This document shows, piece after piece, positions 35,000 to 44,740 of a stretch of 64,000 bases of DNA. The DNA comes from Rhizobium sullae. Lineage in GTDB: Bacteria; Pseudomonadota; Alphaproteobacteria; Rhizobiales; Rhizobiaceae. The stretch is taken from positions 1,798,001 to 1,862,000 of the forward strand of contig NZ_CP104144.1 of NCBI RefSeq assembly GCF_025200715.1, read 5' to 3'. The notes under the pieces are model-generated. The model was not told where the DNA came from. It saw only the letters and a program-made list of their open reading frames with translations, and made no database searches. The stretch's first letter is position 1. Each line of letters starts with the position of its first letter. Both the position numbers and the translations under genes were made by a program.

Positions 35000-36892
35000 T
35001 CATAATACTTGCGCAACTAAGCTTCCATCCTCGCCGAAATCCAAGATATGTTGCTTAACGCGGGCATGAATAACCGCTTTGGCTTGTTCCGCATCTCGCA
35101 AATCCACCGCATAGCTATTGCGCAGCAGATACCAGAAGCGTCGAAGGTCGGCAGCTGATACAGCAGTTCGTCCAGGCTGGAACTGTTTTTCGAAGGTACC
35201 TGGTTGCTCACAAACGAAGCACGCGGCCATGTAGTCTGAACGACCAAAAACATAGACTGGCTTTTCGTGCAGCAGGGCCTCGGCACCAACGCCGGAGTTT
35301 ATCACACAGATAGCAGCCGATTTGGCGATGATGCTGTGAATGCTGCCGGTGGCTGAGATGATCCGGCCGGCGCTTTCGTTTTCTCGGATATACCTTCCGA
35401 TCACTGTCGAGCCACAGAGCGGATGGCGTTTTACGACAACGGAGTAGCCGATCTTCTCACACGTGGTTACGACTTCCTCCATCATTTCGATGGGGCTGCA
35501 GTACGCCAATTCCTGAACTGAATCGCCCACCATTTGAAGAGCGATGAAAACAAATCGGCTGGGCAAAATCTCCGCAGCATGAATTGGGTCTTGAGCATAT
35601 TTAGACAGGTTGCGGGAAATGGTTTGTTCTTGATCTCGCTGAAAAAAGTTGGCGGCAGTCGTAGCGTCCACCTCATCGAGCGGCAGTTCGGCTAGGCTTT
35701 TTCTTGAGAATTCCGACCATCCGGAGTAGCCGCCGGTATCAAAGCTGAAGCGTGATGGGCGGTCGGTCTCCTTGAAGTGAAGACCATTTCGATGCCCGGA
35801 CACCGTGTGATACGAGAAGAAAGGTACCGGCAAGTCTTCGACACCGTGCAGCTTGATCTGCCCCTTCACCCCGTAATCGAGACCGATTGCGTCGAGGTAC
35901 TCCGCAATGGTCTGCAAAACAAACCTGATATCGGCGCGAAATCCGGAATAGTCGATCTTGTTGGACCGTAAGGCTGCTGATGGGATGATGATGACGGCAT
36001 CGTGCGTCTGGGTCATCGGAGGGCTCAGCCCAGCGCGCGCTAGAATATCCTGATGTCCGCGTCCGATAAGGCCAGACATCGGGGCAAGTGCATCAATGTC
36101 GAGCCGTCCCTCCAACCGGCCTGCCGCTTTTTCCATCCCGCTCTTGCGAAGAGCTTCGACCACTTGCCTTGCTCCTGCCAGATCCAGGAGCCACATCGAA
36201 GCCTCGAGCGCCTGTTGAGCGAACCTCGAAAGAAGCTTTGGGTCATTGAGAATTACAGCACGATCGCGAACTATTCGCTCGATCACAGACCTGAGGATGT
36301 CATTGCGGCCCGCACTATCGGCTGCGGCCGCAACCGAAGCCGCGAACTGGAAGAGAGGTTTGTCGGAATCGTGCGAGAGCCGCGTCCTACCGTCGACGGC
36401 GAACTCCTCGTGCCTACGTTCCTCCAGCAACAAACTTCTCTTGAACTCGGCGACCTGAACCCGCGCAGGAAATGACTCTGCAATATAATCCAAGGCAGAG
36501 AGAGCTGCTTCATACTCTCCATTCCTGCGCAGAAGCGCCGCTTCAATAACTGGCAAGAGGTTGCGATCGAACCGAGGCGTCCTCATCAACTCGTCGGCGT
36601 ATCGAGGATCAACGTGTCCGAGAACTTCGTAGAGGAATAACCGCATCGAATCCGCACCCGGCGTCTCCCGGTTGCTTAGATCAATGAGGATTTTGACTGC
36701 CTTTTCGAAATTTTTCTGCTGACAGGCAATATACATCCGGCCGTCGCAGATACGGCGGCGGTGCGCCGGCATCGGCAGAAAGCGAACGACGAAAGCAAGG
36801 GCAGCGAGGACCACGCCAAGGCCGCCGAGGAATTTCTTTCTCTCGATCAAATCTTGAACGTGTTCCGCCAATCGGTCGATCAGGTACTTCAT
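35000..36892 (-). CDS. KpsC/KpsS-domain capsule protein with N-terminal membrane and helical repeat region
   Basis: From ATG 36892 the protein has 630 residues. It has one membrane segment (FLGGLGVVLAALAFVVRFLP), then a TPR-like helical part (about 60-290: CQQKNFEKAVKILIDLSNRE, AALLRRNGEYEAALSALDYI). The C-terminal domain has the capsule Kdo-transferase-family pattern FIALQMVGDSVQELAYCS, VVVKRHPLC and SIIAKSAAICVINSGVGAEALLHEKPVYVFG. The N-terminal addition is unusual. The frame is open to 37168 but the extra 92 codons look non-coding. The stop at 35000 may be premature, since the next frame continues as a helix. Confidence 0.7.
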   Translation of the reverse strand: MKYLIDRLAEHVQDLIERKKFLGGLGVVLAALAFVVRFLPMPAHRRRICDGRMYIACQQKNFEKAVKILIDLSNRETPGADSMRLFLYEVLGHVDPRYADELMRTPRFDRNLLPVIEAALLRRNGEYEAALSALDYIAESFPARVQVAEFKRSLLLEERRHEEFAVDGRTRLSHDSDKPLFQFAASVAAAADSAGRNDILRSVIERIVRDRAVILNDPKLLSRFAQQALEASMWLLDLAGARQVVEALRKSGMEKAAGRLEGRLDIDALAPMSGLIGRGHQDILARAGLSPPMTQTHDAVIIIPSAALRSNKIDYSGFRADIRFVLQTIAEYLDAIGLDYGVKGQIKLHGVEDLPVPFFSYHTVSGHRNGLHFKETDRPSRFSFDTGGYSGWSEFSRKSLAELPLDEVDATTAANFFQRDQEQTISRNLSKYAQDPIHAAEILPSRFVFIALQMVGDSVQELAYCSPIEMMEEVVTTCEKIGYSVVVKRHPLCGSTVIGRYIRENESAGRIISATGSIHSIIAKSAAICVINSGVGAEALLHEKPVYVFGRSDYMAACFVCEQPGTFEKQFQPGRTAVSAADLRRFWYLLRNSYAVDLRDAEQAKAVIHARVKQHILDFGEDGSLVAQVL

Positions 36893-37553
36893 TGCATCTC
36901 GGTCTAGTTGCTTACAGTCGCAAACGCGAGTTCGCGCCATCAGCTTGACGGCACTACGTCTTACATCCCGGACGTAACGCGTTGTGGTCCATCCCGCAAC
37001 AGAAGCCTCTCCTGCATCATCGAGGATCGAGCGGGCCTGCCGTACCGACGTCCTTCCAGATTTTGCCGCCTTCATAGCGCTCCCGTGGGCCTTCGCGTCA
37101 GGAGATAAGAGCGCGAATGAGGGGAACCGTCGAGGTGGCCCTTTTTGTGTCTTGGCTACATCATGCAACTCAACACATAATGTGAAGCAACCCTCCGTTG
37201 CTAATACGCCTTGATGTCGAATACTCGGCTCTGCTACCCGGCACTTGGTTCAGACCGTCTTGTCAGATTGACGAGATCTTCTCGCCGCTTGACCTGTTAA
37301 TTAATGCGCAATTGCATTGGTTCGAATACCGCCGAGGAGGTCTACGACGCAAGGTGCTTGCCATGCCGCTTCGTTTCGACTACCGGATTTGAAATTACGC
37401 GTGTCGGAGTTGACCCATTACCCTCCTCCACGCCGGTATGCTAGAAGTGTCGCAGAATGCGTGCGCGTTATGGCAATAGGATCGACGCAACCGTTTTTGG
37501 ACAAGTTACGTCTTTGAGACCTCCTATTCGACGGAGCAGAAACGCGGTATCTC
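36893..37553. other. divergent intergenic region, no gene seen
   Basis: The 661 nt between two divergent capsule genes hold only short overlapping frames without motifs. The composition is less GC-rich than in the rkp genes. It presumably contains promoters for both flanking genes and perhaps eroded sequence. Confidence 0.4.
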
Positions 37554-38669
37554 ATGGCTAATGCAGTCAGATTAATCATCTCCTCGCTCTTTGGCAGTGC
37601 ACTTCGCCAGTCGAAGAAAGAGCCTGCGTTTGTTTTAGGGCTGAGCGCGTGGCGCCCTTATCTTCGCGATTGGTTCGAGGGTAAAAAAATCTACAAATTC
37701 GGACGCAGCATCTCTTGGTTGCGATTCTATCTAACGGTGGTTCCGCTGATCCTGGCTGATCCCCGTTCTAAGGTCTATGTATGGGCATACAAACACCCGG
37801 ACTTTATTAAGAATTTTTGTCGCGCTTGGGACGTTCCCTTGATTAGAGTTGAGGACGGCTTTATCCGATCGGTTGCTCTTGGTGCAACGCGGGCGCCTCC
37901 GCTCTCCCTGTGCTTCGACTCCTCCTCGCTTTACTTCGACGCGACTGAACCATCAGACTTGGAAATAATCATTCAGACGCACGACTTTGATACCGACACC
38001 GAGACAAGGGCGCGTGCGCGCAAGGGCATTGAAAGGCTCATTGCCTCGAAGCTCTCCAAATACAATAATTCTCAGAATGCAGCCGTTGAAGAGCTATACG
38101 GTCCAAAGCGTCGTCGCCGCGTTCTTGTTCTGGGGCAGGTCGAAGATGATGCGTCAATAAAGTTGGGCTGCAATAAGAAATTAAGCAACAACGATGTCGT
38201 TCGAATTGCGGCAGCGGAAAATCCCGATGCTCAGATTATCTACAAGCCGCATCCAGAAATACTTCATGGAACAAGGCCCGCCCAGTCGAACCCTGATGCG
38301 GTTCGAGATATAGCCCTTATTCTGGATGACGATATAAGTTTGGCAGATAGCCTTGAGACGGTTGACCATGTTTATACAATTACCTCCTTATCCGGCTTTG
38401 AGGCATTGCTACGCGGCATCAAGGTTACCTGCTTGGGGATGCCTTTCTACGCCGGTTGGGGCCTCACAGACGATCGTCAGATCTGCGAACGGCGAACGAC
38501 CAAGCGATCGGCGGAGGAGCTCTTTGCCGCGGCATACATTTTATATGCCCGTTATTTCGACCCAATACGCCATTGCGAAATCACGTTCGAGGAGGCATTG
38601 GAGCTTTTACGATCAATGAAGCAACAACAACTCGACGATCAACGGCCCGCGCAAGTCGTTCCTGTTTGA
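37554..38669 (+). CDS. single-module KpsC-like capsule polysaccharide glycosyltransferase
   Basis: The 371-residue protein matches one half of KpsC, whose two modules add the first Kdo residues of the capsule primer. Signatures seen are VEDGFIRSVALGA (about 97-109), VLVLGQVEDDASIKLG, IIYKPHPEIL and ITSLSGFEALLRGIKVTCLGMPFYAGWGLT (about 275-305). KpsC proteins are usually near 670 residues with two such modules; only one is present. The ATG at 37554 lacks a strong ribosome site. Codon use is more AT-rich than in rkpA, a sign of a different origin. Confidence 0.8.
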   Translation: MANAVRLIISSLFGSALRQSKKEPAFVLGLSAWRPYLRDWFEGKKIYKFGRSISWLRFYLTVVPLILADPRSKVYVWAYKHPDFIKNFCRAWDVPLIRVEDGFIRSVALGATRAPPLSLCFDSSSLYFDATEPSDLEIIIQTHDFDTDTETRARARKGIERLIASKLSKYNNSQNAAVEELYGPKRRRRVLVLGQVEDDASIKLGCNKKLSNNDVVRIAAAENPDAQIIYKPHPEILHGTRPAQSNPDAVRDIALILDDDISLADSLETVDHVYTITSLSGFEALLRGIKVTCLGMPFYAGWGLTDDRQICERRTTKRSAEELFAAAYILYARYFDPIRHCEITFEEALELLRSMKQQQLDDQRPAQVVPV

Positions 38670-38865
38670 ACTTAGGCGGCACATTCCTTGGCGGCACTCC
38701 AAATAGTGCTGCGCGCTAGCTTTTTTGTGCCAGCCAGACAAGATGCCCTGCTATTAGGAGCTTCTGAAAGTTCTTTTCTTCAGTTTAATGATGGAAAAGG
38801 CATCGACTTGCGCTGAAGAGTCGCTTGGTACTTTCCCTTTAATATTCCCATAATCTTCTCCCCAA

Positions 38866-39762
38866 CTACGCTCGTAGCGCCTTGCTTTTCCAGACATGCT
38901 TAGCGAACGCAATAGGACGCCTTGTCGCCGCCTTTCTCATAAAGTGGCGGGCAAGGACAATATCCCCATTATTTTGAGCAAATCGCCACGCGAGCATATC
39001 CATACGAAACAACCTCATCTCACAGAAACGATCGCCGTATCGCCTAAAAAGCGTCCGATGCTTGTCGAAAATGATCTGATTGCACTCTCGGATTTCGAGG
39101 GCTTTCCGACCCTCGTCGGATTTGTGATATGCGCAAAGCGGTTCGGTCTTGGTAGCGTTATAAATTCGTCCGCCATGCATCTGAAACCGGATAAAGAAGT
39201 CGAGGTCCTGCATTCGTGGCAGGCGCTCGTCAAACCAACCAACATCCTTGAATGTGGCAGCCGGCCCTATCAGGGTCCATAGGTAGGCACGCAATTGGGA
39301 TCCTATTAAAAGAGATTTCAATTGGTCACCATCTACCTTTTGGACGCGCCTGCGCCGCAATCCACCGGTCCAAACCCAGTCGTAGTTACAAGTAACCCAA
39401 AACGGATTTCCGCCGTTGGTTTGTTCAAGCTCGGCGAGCTTTTCGAACTGTTTTTCGAGTTTCAACGGGTACCACTCGTCACCAGCGTCAAGCCATGCGA
39501 CATACGGGCTCTCAATAGCAGCCAGAAGGACGTTTCGTGTATACGGGCGCCCACGGTTTTCCTCATTTTCTATGATTTCAATCTTGAATGAGAAACTAGC
39601 GGCAACTTCTCTCAGCTTTGTTTTCGTAAGGGCGTCCGAACCATCATCGGCAATTACCACGCGGACTTGCCCCGGCCAGGTCTGGGCTTCAATTGAACGC
39701 AAGCTTAAGTCGAGCCCTGCGGTGTCATTAAAATGCGGTATGAGGATGTCGAGCTCGGCCAT
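38866..39762 (-). CDS. GT2-family glycosyltransferase
   Basis: The 298-residue enzyme has a GT-A fold: MAELDILIPHFNDTAGLDLSLRSIEAQTWPGQVRVVIADDGSD at the N-terminus, the acidic motif VAWLDAGDEWYP (in place of the commoner DxD/DSDD) near residue 95 and a late LPRMQDLDFFIRF, typical of the ED/QDWE catalytic segment. It probably adds a sugar to the capsular repeat unit. Its ATG overlaps the stop of the upstream GT4 gene (TGATG), so the two are coupled. Confidence 0.83.
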   Translation of the reverse strand: MAELDILIPHFNDTAGLDLSLRSIEAQTWPGQVRVVIADDGSDALTKTKLREVAASFSFKIEIIENEENRGRPYTRNVLLAAIESPYVAWLDAGDEWYPLKLEKQFEKLAELEQTNGGNPFWVTCNYDWVWTGGLRRRRVQKVDGDQLKSLLIGSQLRAYLWTLIGPAATFKDVGWFDERLPRMQDLDFFIRFQMHGGRIYNATKTEPLCAYHKSDEGRKALEIRECNQIIFDKHRTLFRRYGDRFCEMRLFRMDMLAWRFAQNNGDIVLARHFMRKAATRRPIAFAKHVWKSKALRA

Positions 39763-40970
39763 CAGGCAGCCTTCCCAATAAGTTTACCTATCAAGCTCAT
39801 CCAACGATGACGATAGTTGTCCACTGTAAAATCTGCAACCGACTGCGGGCCATTCTCCGCCAGCGCCTGGCGCAGTTCATCATTCGCCATCAAAAGTCGA
39901 AGACCTTCGGCAAGTCCATCTGTTCCGGACCGCTTGCGAACAGCTACGCCGTTGTAGCCATCTTTGACGAAATTGCTTAACCCCGGGCAATCATCATAGA
40001 AAACCACCGGCGTTTTGAGATAGAGTGCTTCCGCCGGGGCTAGGCCAAATCCTTCGTGGTGGGCTGGATGGCAGAATATCGAGCTTTTTGCGTACACCTC
40101 GCCCAAATCACTGTGGTGTCCAAGAAGTTTGAAACTCTCACTTATTCCCAAGGCCTCGACTTCGTTACGCAAGTCGTGGCCCTGCGGCCCCGTCCCGAAC
40201 AGGTGGACTTTCCAATCTGGAAAGTCGGCAGCAACCTCTCGCCATGACCTAACCAACTGAAGATAATTCTTAACAGCAGCAAGACGCCCCGCAGCTACTA
40301 TTATCTTCTCGCGCGTAGGCGCCGGAGTATGCGATGAAAACTCCGGCGAAATATAATTCGGGATGGTTACAATCTTATCTTGAAGATGGGGCGGGAACCA
40401 GTTGCGAAAGTCGTCAAACAAAACATGGATGGCGGCCGCATTGTCGAGTGCCTTCAGCCGCATGTCCCTATCGAGCGGATTGGGATCCCATCGCGCAGGC
40501 GACTCATAGTCCTCCTTGGGTACATTGTGGTTCGTAGCAACGACCTTTGTATTTGTCTTCTCACCTGCAACGAGTGTAACCGTGTTTGCGGACGGCAGAA
40601 GGCTTATTGCAAGGTCGGGCCTATTATATCGAAAATAGTTTTCTAATTGCTCAAGGAAAAAGTCGTGTTTAACAATCCAGTTAGCTCTATTACGCCAAGA
40701 TTCGGGTACAAAGTTAAATGACGGCAGTGCTTGAACTCGCCTCTGGGCTTTTGTTTTAGTTTTTCCGCAAAGATTTATAACTTCAACTTTCGGATTCACG
40801 GGATAAAAGGGGCGCTCTGGTTTCTCGTCGAAGTGAAGACATGTCACCCGAAAGCCCTCATCTGAGAGCATATTGGCCAGCTCGCAATAAATCCTCTCGG
40901 CTCCACCGCTACGCCCCGCCAAAAACCTTATGACTATGACTATATGCCTGCCGGTCTCGAATTTTCGCAA
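39762..40970 (-). CDS. GT4-family glycosyltransferase
   Basis: The enzyme has the two-Rossmann GT-B fold. FLAGRSGGAERIYCELANML lies at the N-terminus, and the C-terminal nucleotide-sugar site reads VAAGRLAAVKNYLQLVRSW...SIFCHPAHHEGFGLAPAEALYLKTPVVFYDDCPG, with the E-x7-E motif. I chose the TTG at 40970, preceded by GGGGG, giving MRKFETGRHIVIVIRF; an ATG at 41003 has its GGAGG directly abutting it. It is clearly homologous along its whole length to the GT4 at 42882-44114. It is the first gene of a two-gene unit with the GT2. Confidence 0.82.
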   Translation of the reverse strand: MRKFETGRHIVIVIRFLAGRSGGAERIYCELANMLSDEGFRVTCLHFDEKPERPFYPVNPKVEVINLCGKTKTKAQRRVQALPSFNFVPESWRNRANWIVKHDFFLEQLENYFRYNRPDLAISLLPSANTVTLVAGEKTNTKVVATNHNVPKEDYESPARWDPNPLDRDMRLKALDNAAAIHVLFDDFRNWFPPHLQDKIVTIPNYISPEFSSHTPAPTREKIIVAAGRLAAVKNYLQLVRSWREVAADFPDWKVHLFGTGPQGHDLRNEVEALGISESFKLLGHHSDLGEVYAKSSIFCHPAHHEGFGLAPAEALYLKTPVVFYDDCPGLSNFVKDGYNGVAVRKRSGTDGLAEGLRLLMANDELRQALAENGPQSVADFTVDNYRHRWMSLIGKLIGKAA

Positions 40971-41065
40971 TACGATACCCCCGTACGTTGATATGGGCGG
41001 CATCCTCCATAGCAAGGGGGAGCGGGTCAAGTAGACGTTGAAAATCTTAAACAGGAAAGGCGTAC

Positions 41066-42217
41066 TTGAAACGCGGCTCGGGGAGAGACTACGATTGGAA
41101 AGAATATGCAGGAGCTACTTTGAGAGATTCTTCACACGACGACTTTTTGCGCAAGTCGTATAGGCGGACCTATGAACTTCCGTCCGATCAGCCAACCTGC
41201 GACGTCAGTGTTGTCATCCCAACCTTTAACAGATCGAAGTTTCTTCACAGAGCGCTCTCGAGTGTGCGAGCTCAAACTGTGACGCCTGCCGAGGTTATAG
41301 TAATTGATGATTGCTCTAACGAGGCGGAGGCGTCGGCAACGGAGCAGATCGTCGGAGAATTTTCTGAGCGGTTGAATTTAGTATTGTTGAAGAACAGCAC
41401 GAACAGAGGAGCAAACTACTCCAGAAATATTGGCATACACATTGCTAAACATAAATACATTGCTTTTCTTGATAGCGACGATTTTTGGATGCCAGAAAAA
41501 CTTGCCAGACAGATGGCAATACTTGAGACCAAAAAAGAGGAAAAGAAAGCGACACTTTGCGTCACTGGCCGGTACAGGGTCTCTGCAGAGAGTGGACAAA
41601 TACTGGCTCGTCAGTTTGTACGAGCGAGCTTCAGTCGCGAAGCGATTATCCGATCAAACTTTATCGGCACACTATCTTCGGTTCTGGTGGACGCGTCATT
41701 GGCGCGAGCCGTCAACGGCTTCGACGAATCGTTGCCTGCTTGCCAAGATTGGGAGTTTTTTATTCGCATTTCGGAGAGCGTCAATTTTATCTCGGTTAGC
41801 GCTCCCTTATGTGTATACGTTGAACACCATGAAAATAGAATAAGCGCTAGCAACAGGCATCGCCTTCGTGGCCATCTTTTCATAAAGCGGAAATACATTA
41901 ACAATTTGGAAGACAAAGCTGACCTCTCGGCGTTCTATCGCAATGTTGTGGAGGAGTTACAGCTTCTTGGGCGAAGTCGCTTAGCAAAAAAGCTCTATAT
42001 TAGAGCCATGACTCAAGGTATCTTCCCGGCCTGGAAGCAGTCACTTGCGGAAGCGTTGCTGCATACCTACTACGCGTGGCGTCGAATGCCGATCTTAAAG
42101 ACAGTCAGATACTTATCCTACAGAGAGAAACTTGCAAGGCTCGAGAGCAACATTGGAGAGATTTCACAGCTCCGTAGAGATCAAAGCTTTATCTCCACAG
42201 CGTTCCAGCGTTGGTAG
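41066..42217 (+). CDS. GT2-family glycosyltransferase
   Basis: The 383-residue enzyme has the classical GT2 pattern: VSVVIPTFNRSKFLHRALSSVRAQT (about 48-72), VIVIDDCSNE, GANYSRNIGI, the metal-binding FLDSDDFW and the catalytic CQDWEFFIRIS. A TTG start at 41066 follows AGGAAAGG. The last 120 residues are basic and helical, possibly membrane-associated. It is divergent from the GT4-GT2 pair. Low-GC codon use sets it apart from the rkp genes and fits a variable, serotype-determining sugar region. Confidence 0.82.
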   Translation: MKRGSGRDYDWKEYAGATLRDSSHDDFLRKSYRRTYELPSDQPTCDVSVVIPTFNRSKFLHRALSSVRAQTVTPAEVIVIDDCSNEAEASATEQIVGEFSERLNLVLLKNSTNRGANYSRNIGIHIAKHKYIAFLDSDDFWMPEKLARQMAILETKKEEKKATLCVTGRYRVSAESGQILARQFVRASFSREAIIRSNFIGTLSSVLVDASLARAVNGFDESLPACQDWEFFIRISESVNFISVSAPLCVYVEHHENRISASNRHRLRGHLFIKRKYINNLEDKADLSAFYRNVVEELQLLGRSRLAKKLYIRAMTQGIFPAWKQSLAEALLHTYYAWRRMPILKTVRYLSYREKLARLESNIGEISQLRRDQSFISTAFQRW

Positions 42218-42405
42218 ACACATGACCACCGCTTTCGCGTTGATAGCGCGTGATGCGGTGCTCGTGGCAGCCAGAGCGTGGTAGGCAGAACGATTTCAGC
42301 CTCATGTACAGAGCGCCGGACGGCGCCTGATAGTTTGTAAGCGCGCAGGCGACCCCACGTAGCTCGATATCGCTCATTTTCCGCATGAATCATGCGGGGA
42401 GTCCT

Positions 42406-42807
42406 ATGAGCGTCTTTGAGATCATGTCGGCTGTCTTCTCCTCTGCAAGTCAGGCCGCGAACGGTTTGTTCATAGACGGCGCTCGGGCAACGGCGGGATC
42501 TGGGAACTACAGCGGCGCTATCGAGTGGTCTCGGCTTGGCTCAAGCAGACGAGCGGCGGCTATCGCCGCGCGTCAGGGATCAGCCGACGATAAGGAAGTA
42601 GGTCTGTCCTTCCAAGTTGGCGATGTGAGCACAACTGCGAACGAGGCGCTTTTGGAGGCTATGATATTGCTTCACACTGGGCGGCTGAGTCTGCCAATGC
42701 TACCGGCATTGACGACCTATGCCGACAATACTGCCGCAACGGCGGGCGGTTTATCAGTCGGAGAACTCTATCGGACTGCGACCGGAGCGCTTGCAATTCG
42801 CTTCTAG
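42406..42807 (+). CDS. phage tail-fibre-like protein (C-terminal type)
   Basis: The 133-residue protein starts MSVFEIMSAVFSSASQAANG after GGGGAG. Its middle, GNYSGAIEWSRLGSSRRAAAIAARQGSADDKEVGLSFQVGDVSTTANEALLEAMIL, and its end, TYADNTAATAGGLSVGELYRTATGALAIRF, have the pattern of C-terminal domains of tail-fibre-associated proteins in rhizobial phages. There is no N-terminal attachment domain. A hairpin (CCGCATGA/TCATGCGG) overlaps the upstream region. I recall this family only from phage contexts, so the assignment is by pattern. Confidence 0.55.
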   Translation: MSVFEIMSAVFSSASQAANGLFIDGARATAGSGNYSGAIEWSRLGSSRRAAAIAARQGSADDKEVGLSFQVGDVSTTANEALLEAMILLHTGRLSLPMLPALTTYADNTAATAGGLSVGELYRTATGALAIRF

Positions 42808-42881
42808 CGTGTGTCGAATCTGTATTGATCCGATCGCCCTTTGACCTGTAAAGGTGGCTTAATATTATGGAGGGCCACGTC

Positions 42882-44114
42882 TTGAAGATTGCATTTGTCA
42901 TCCAAAAGATTGCCGCTCGCAGTGGTGGCGCTGAGAGAGTGCTGATCGAAACAGCCAACGAATTGTCCCGCCGCGGTCATGATGTGCGCATCCTGTCTCA
43001 CGAAAATCGCGGCGTTGATCCATTCTATAAGCTTGGCGAGGGAGTTAGACACACAAACCTTTTCGATCGTCCGATAGAGCGTAAGGCCAAGGATCGATGG
43101 AAGAGACGGGAGACCTTCCGTGAAAACCTTCCCGTATTCTTCCCGATCCGCCATGTGAAATGGCATATGACGCATGGCGGGTTCATCAGGGAACTCAAAC
43201 GGTTCATTAAGAACGAGCGGCCCGACGTTCTGATTCCATTTTTGCCCGCCGCGATCACCCCCTGTGCCTTGGCAGCGAAAGGGACTGGGGTAAAGGTTGT
43301 CGCTTCGACGCATAACGAACCAAGTCAGGATTACGATAACCCGAAGCGCTGGGACGCGAACCCCATCGACATCAAGCTTCGGCGCAAAGTACTTGAATAC
43401 TTGGATAAAATCCTTGTTCTACTACCATCGTACAGGAATTACTACCCGGAAAACTTGCATAGCAAGATCGACGATATGCCGAACCCCGTTGCGCCAGTCG
43501 AGCCGAGCAGGCTGGATTCCGTTACACGAGAGAAGCTTATTCTTGGCGTCGGCCGTCTAGCGGGGGTTAAACGATTCCATGTTCTTATCGAGGCATGGCC
43601 GCACCTTGAACAGACGTTCCCCGACTGGCGGGTGGAGATATATGGCGACGGTCCGGAAAAGGCAAACCTTCAAAGCCTGATAAACAGGCATGGTCTGAAG
43701 GATAAAATATTCTTGAAAGGAGTCACCTCCCTGATCGGCGACATCTACCTTAAGGCGTCTGTTCTCTGCCATCCTGCCGAATATGAGGGCTTCCCTCTGG
43801 CAGTTTGCGAGGCGCTTGCTCACGGACTTCCAGTGATCGGATTTTCTGATTGCTCAGGTGTGAACAGTCTCGTTCACCATAATACAAACGGGATTTTGAT
43901 TGAGGCCGGCACTAATCGCGTGAATAGCATGCAGTCCGCCCTAGCTGAGCTATTGCCAGATCGGGAACGTCTCTCTAGGTTCAGCGCCGCCTCTCCTGGG
44001 AGCGTCGCTCAATACCGGCCCGATCTCATTTACGATAAATGGGAGAGAGTCGTGAGCGAACTTGTCCCTGAAGAGAACGACGAGGCTTGGTCCGAACGCA
44101 CAGTGGGGGTTTGA
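42882..44114 (+). CDS. GT4-family glycosyltransferase, paralogue of the 39.8-kb gene
   Basis: The GT-B enzyme begins MKIAFVIQKIAARSGGAERVLIETANELSRRGHDV when started at the TTG at 42882, which has GGAGG about eight nt before it; an ATG at 42867 lies on top of that site. The C-terminal donor site is ILGVGRLAGVKRFHVLIEAW and CHPAEYEGFPLAVCEALAHGLPVIGFSDCSG. It shares the order THNEPSQDYDNPKRWDANPID with the other GT4's NHNVPKEDYESPARWDPNPLD. It leads an operon with two methyltransferases and a small unknown protein. Confidence 0.83.
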   Translation: MKIAFVIQKIAARSGGAERVLIETANELSRRGHDVRILSHENRGVDPFYKLGEGVRHTNLFDRPIERKAKDRWKRRETFRENLPVFFPIRHVKWHMTHGGFIRELKRFIKNERPDVLIPFLPAAITPCALAAKGTGVKVVASTHNEPSQDYDNPKRWDANPIDIKLRRKVLEYLDKILVLLPSYRNYYPENLHSKIDDMPNPVAPVEPSRLDSVTREKLILGVGRLAGVKRFHVLIEAWPHLEQTFPDWRVEIYGDGPEKANLQSLINRHGLKDKIFLKGVTSLIGDIYLKASVLCHPAEYEGFPLAVCEALAHGLPVIGFSDCSGVNSLVHHNTNGILIEAGTNRVNSMQSALAELLPDRERLSRFSAASPGSVAQYRPDLIYDKWERVVSELVPEENDEAWSERTVGV

Positions 44115-44719
44115 TGAGTACGAAAGAACAGCGCCAGCAGTTGAAGGCGAAAATGCCGGCCGCGCGGCTGAGCATGCAGCATACGGAGAATTGCCGCGTT
44201 TTGCCGAACCGCGGTGAACTGCTCTATCGGCTTCCGAATGGTGGCGTAGTGGCAGAGATCGGCGCGGCCTTTGGCGACTTTACGGCGCAGATCTTCGAGC
44301 GCAACAAGCCGAAGCAGCTTCACCTCATCGATGCATGGGACAGCGATCGCTATCGCGCGGGCATGGAGGATATCAAGACGAAGTTCAAGGATCAGATCGA
44401 CGCCAATCGACTGAAACTTCATCAGGGCCTTTCCATCGAAAAGCTGCCCGAGTTCGAGGATGGGTTCTTTGATTGGGTCTACATCGACACCAATCACTCA
44501 TTCGGAACCACTTGGAAAGAGCTGCAGATCTGCGACAAGAAGGTAAAGCGCGGCGGGCGTATCGCCGGGCACGACTTCTGCACCGGCAATGTCGTCGATC
44601 CTGTGCCTTATGGCGTCGTCGAGGCGGTGACGAAATTCTGTGCCGACTATGGCTGGCAATACGAGTTCCTGACCGTCGAACACCACGGTCATTTCTCTTT
44701 CTGCCTAATGCGCCTGTAA
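44114..44719 (+). CDS. class I SAM-dependent methyltransferase
   Basis: The 201-residue protein has the SAM-binding motif VVAEIGAAFGDFTAQIF (about residues 38-54), LHLIDAWDSDRY (motif II) and DWVYIDTNHSFGTTWKEL (catalytic region). Related enzymes methylate sugars or nucleotide-linked substrates. Its ATG overlaps the GT4 stop (TGATG). The neighbours suggest O-methylation of a glycan. The acceptor cannot be read from the sequence. Confidence 0.78.
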   Translation: MSTKEQRQQLKAKMPAARLSMQHTENCRVLPNRGELLYRLPNGGVVAEIGAAFGDFTAQIFERNKPKQLHLIDAWDSDRYRAGMEDIKTKFKDQIDANRLKLHQGLSIEKLPEFEDGFFDWVYIDTNHSFGTTWKELQICDKKVKRGGRIAGHDFCTGNVVDPVPYGVVEAVTKFCADYGWQYEFLTVEHHGHFSFCLMRL

Positions 44720-44740
44720 CCAGCACGGAGATCCTCGATC

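Noticed and set aside
34801..35016. Separate small gene of 71 codons
   Set aside because: It has a TTG start without ribosome site inside another gene's end and reads better as that gene's frameshifted tail.
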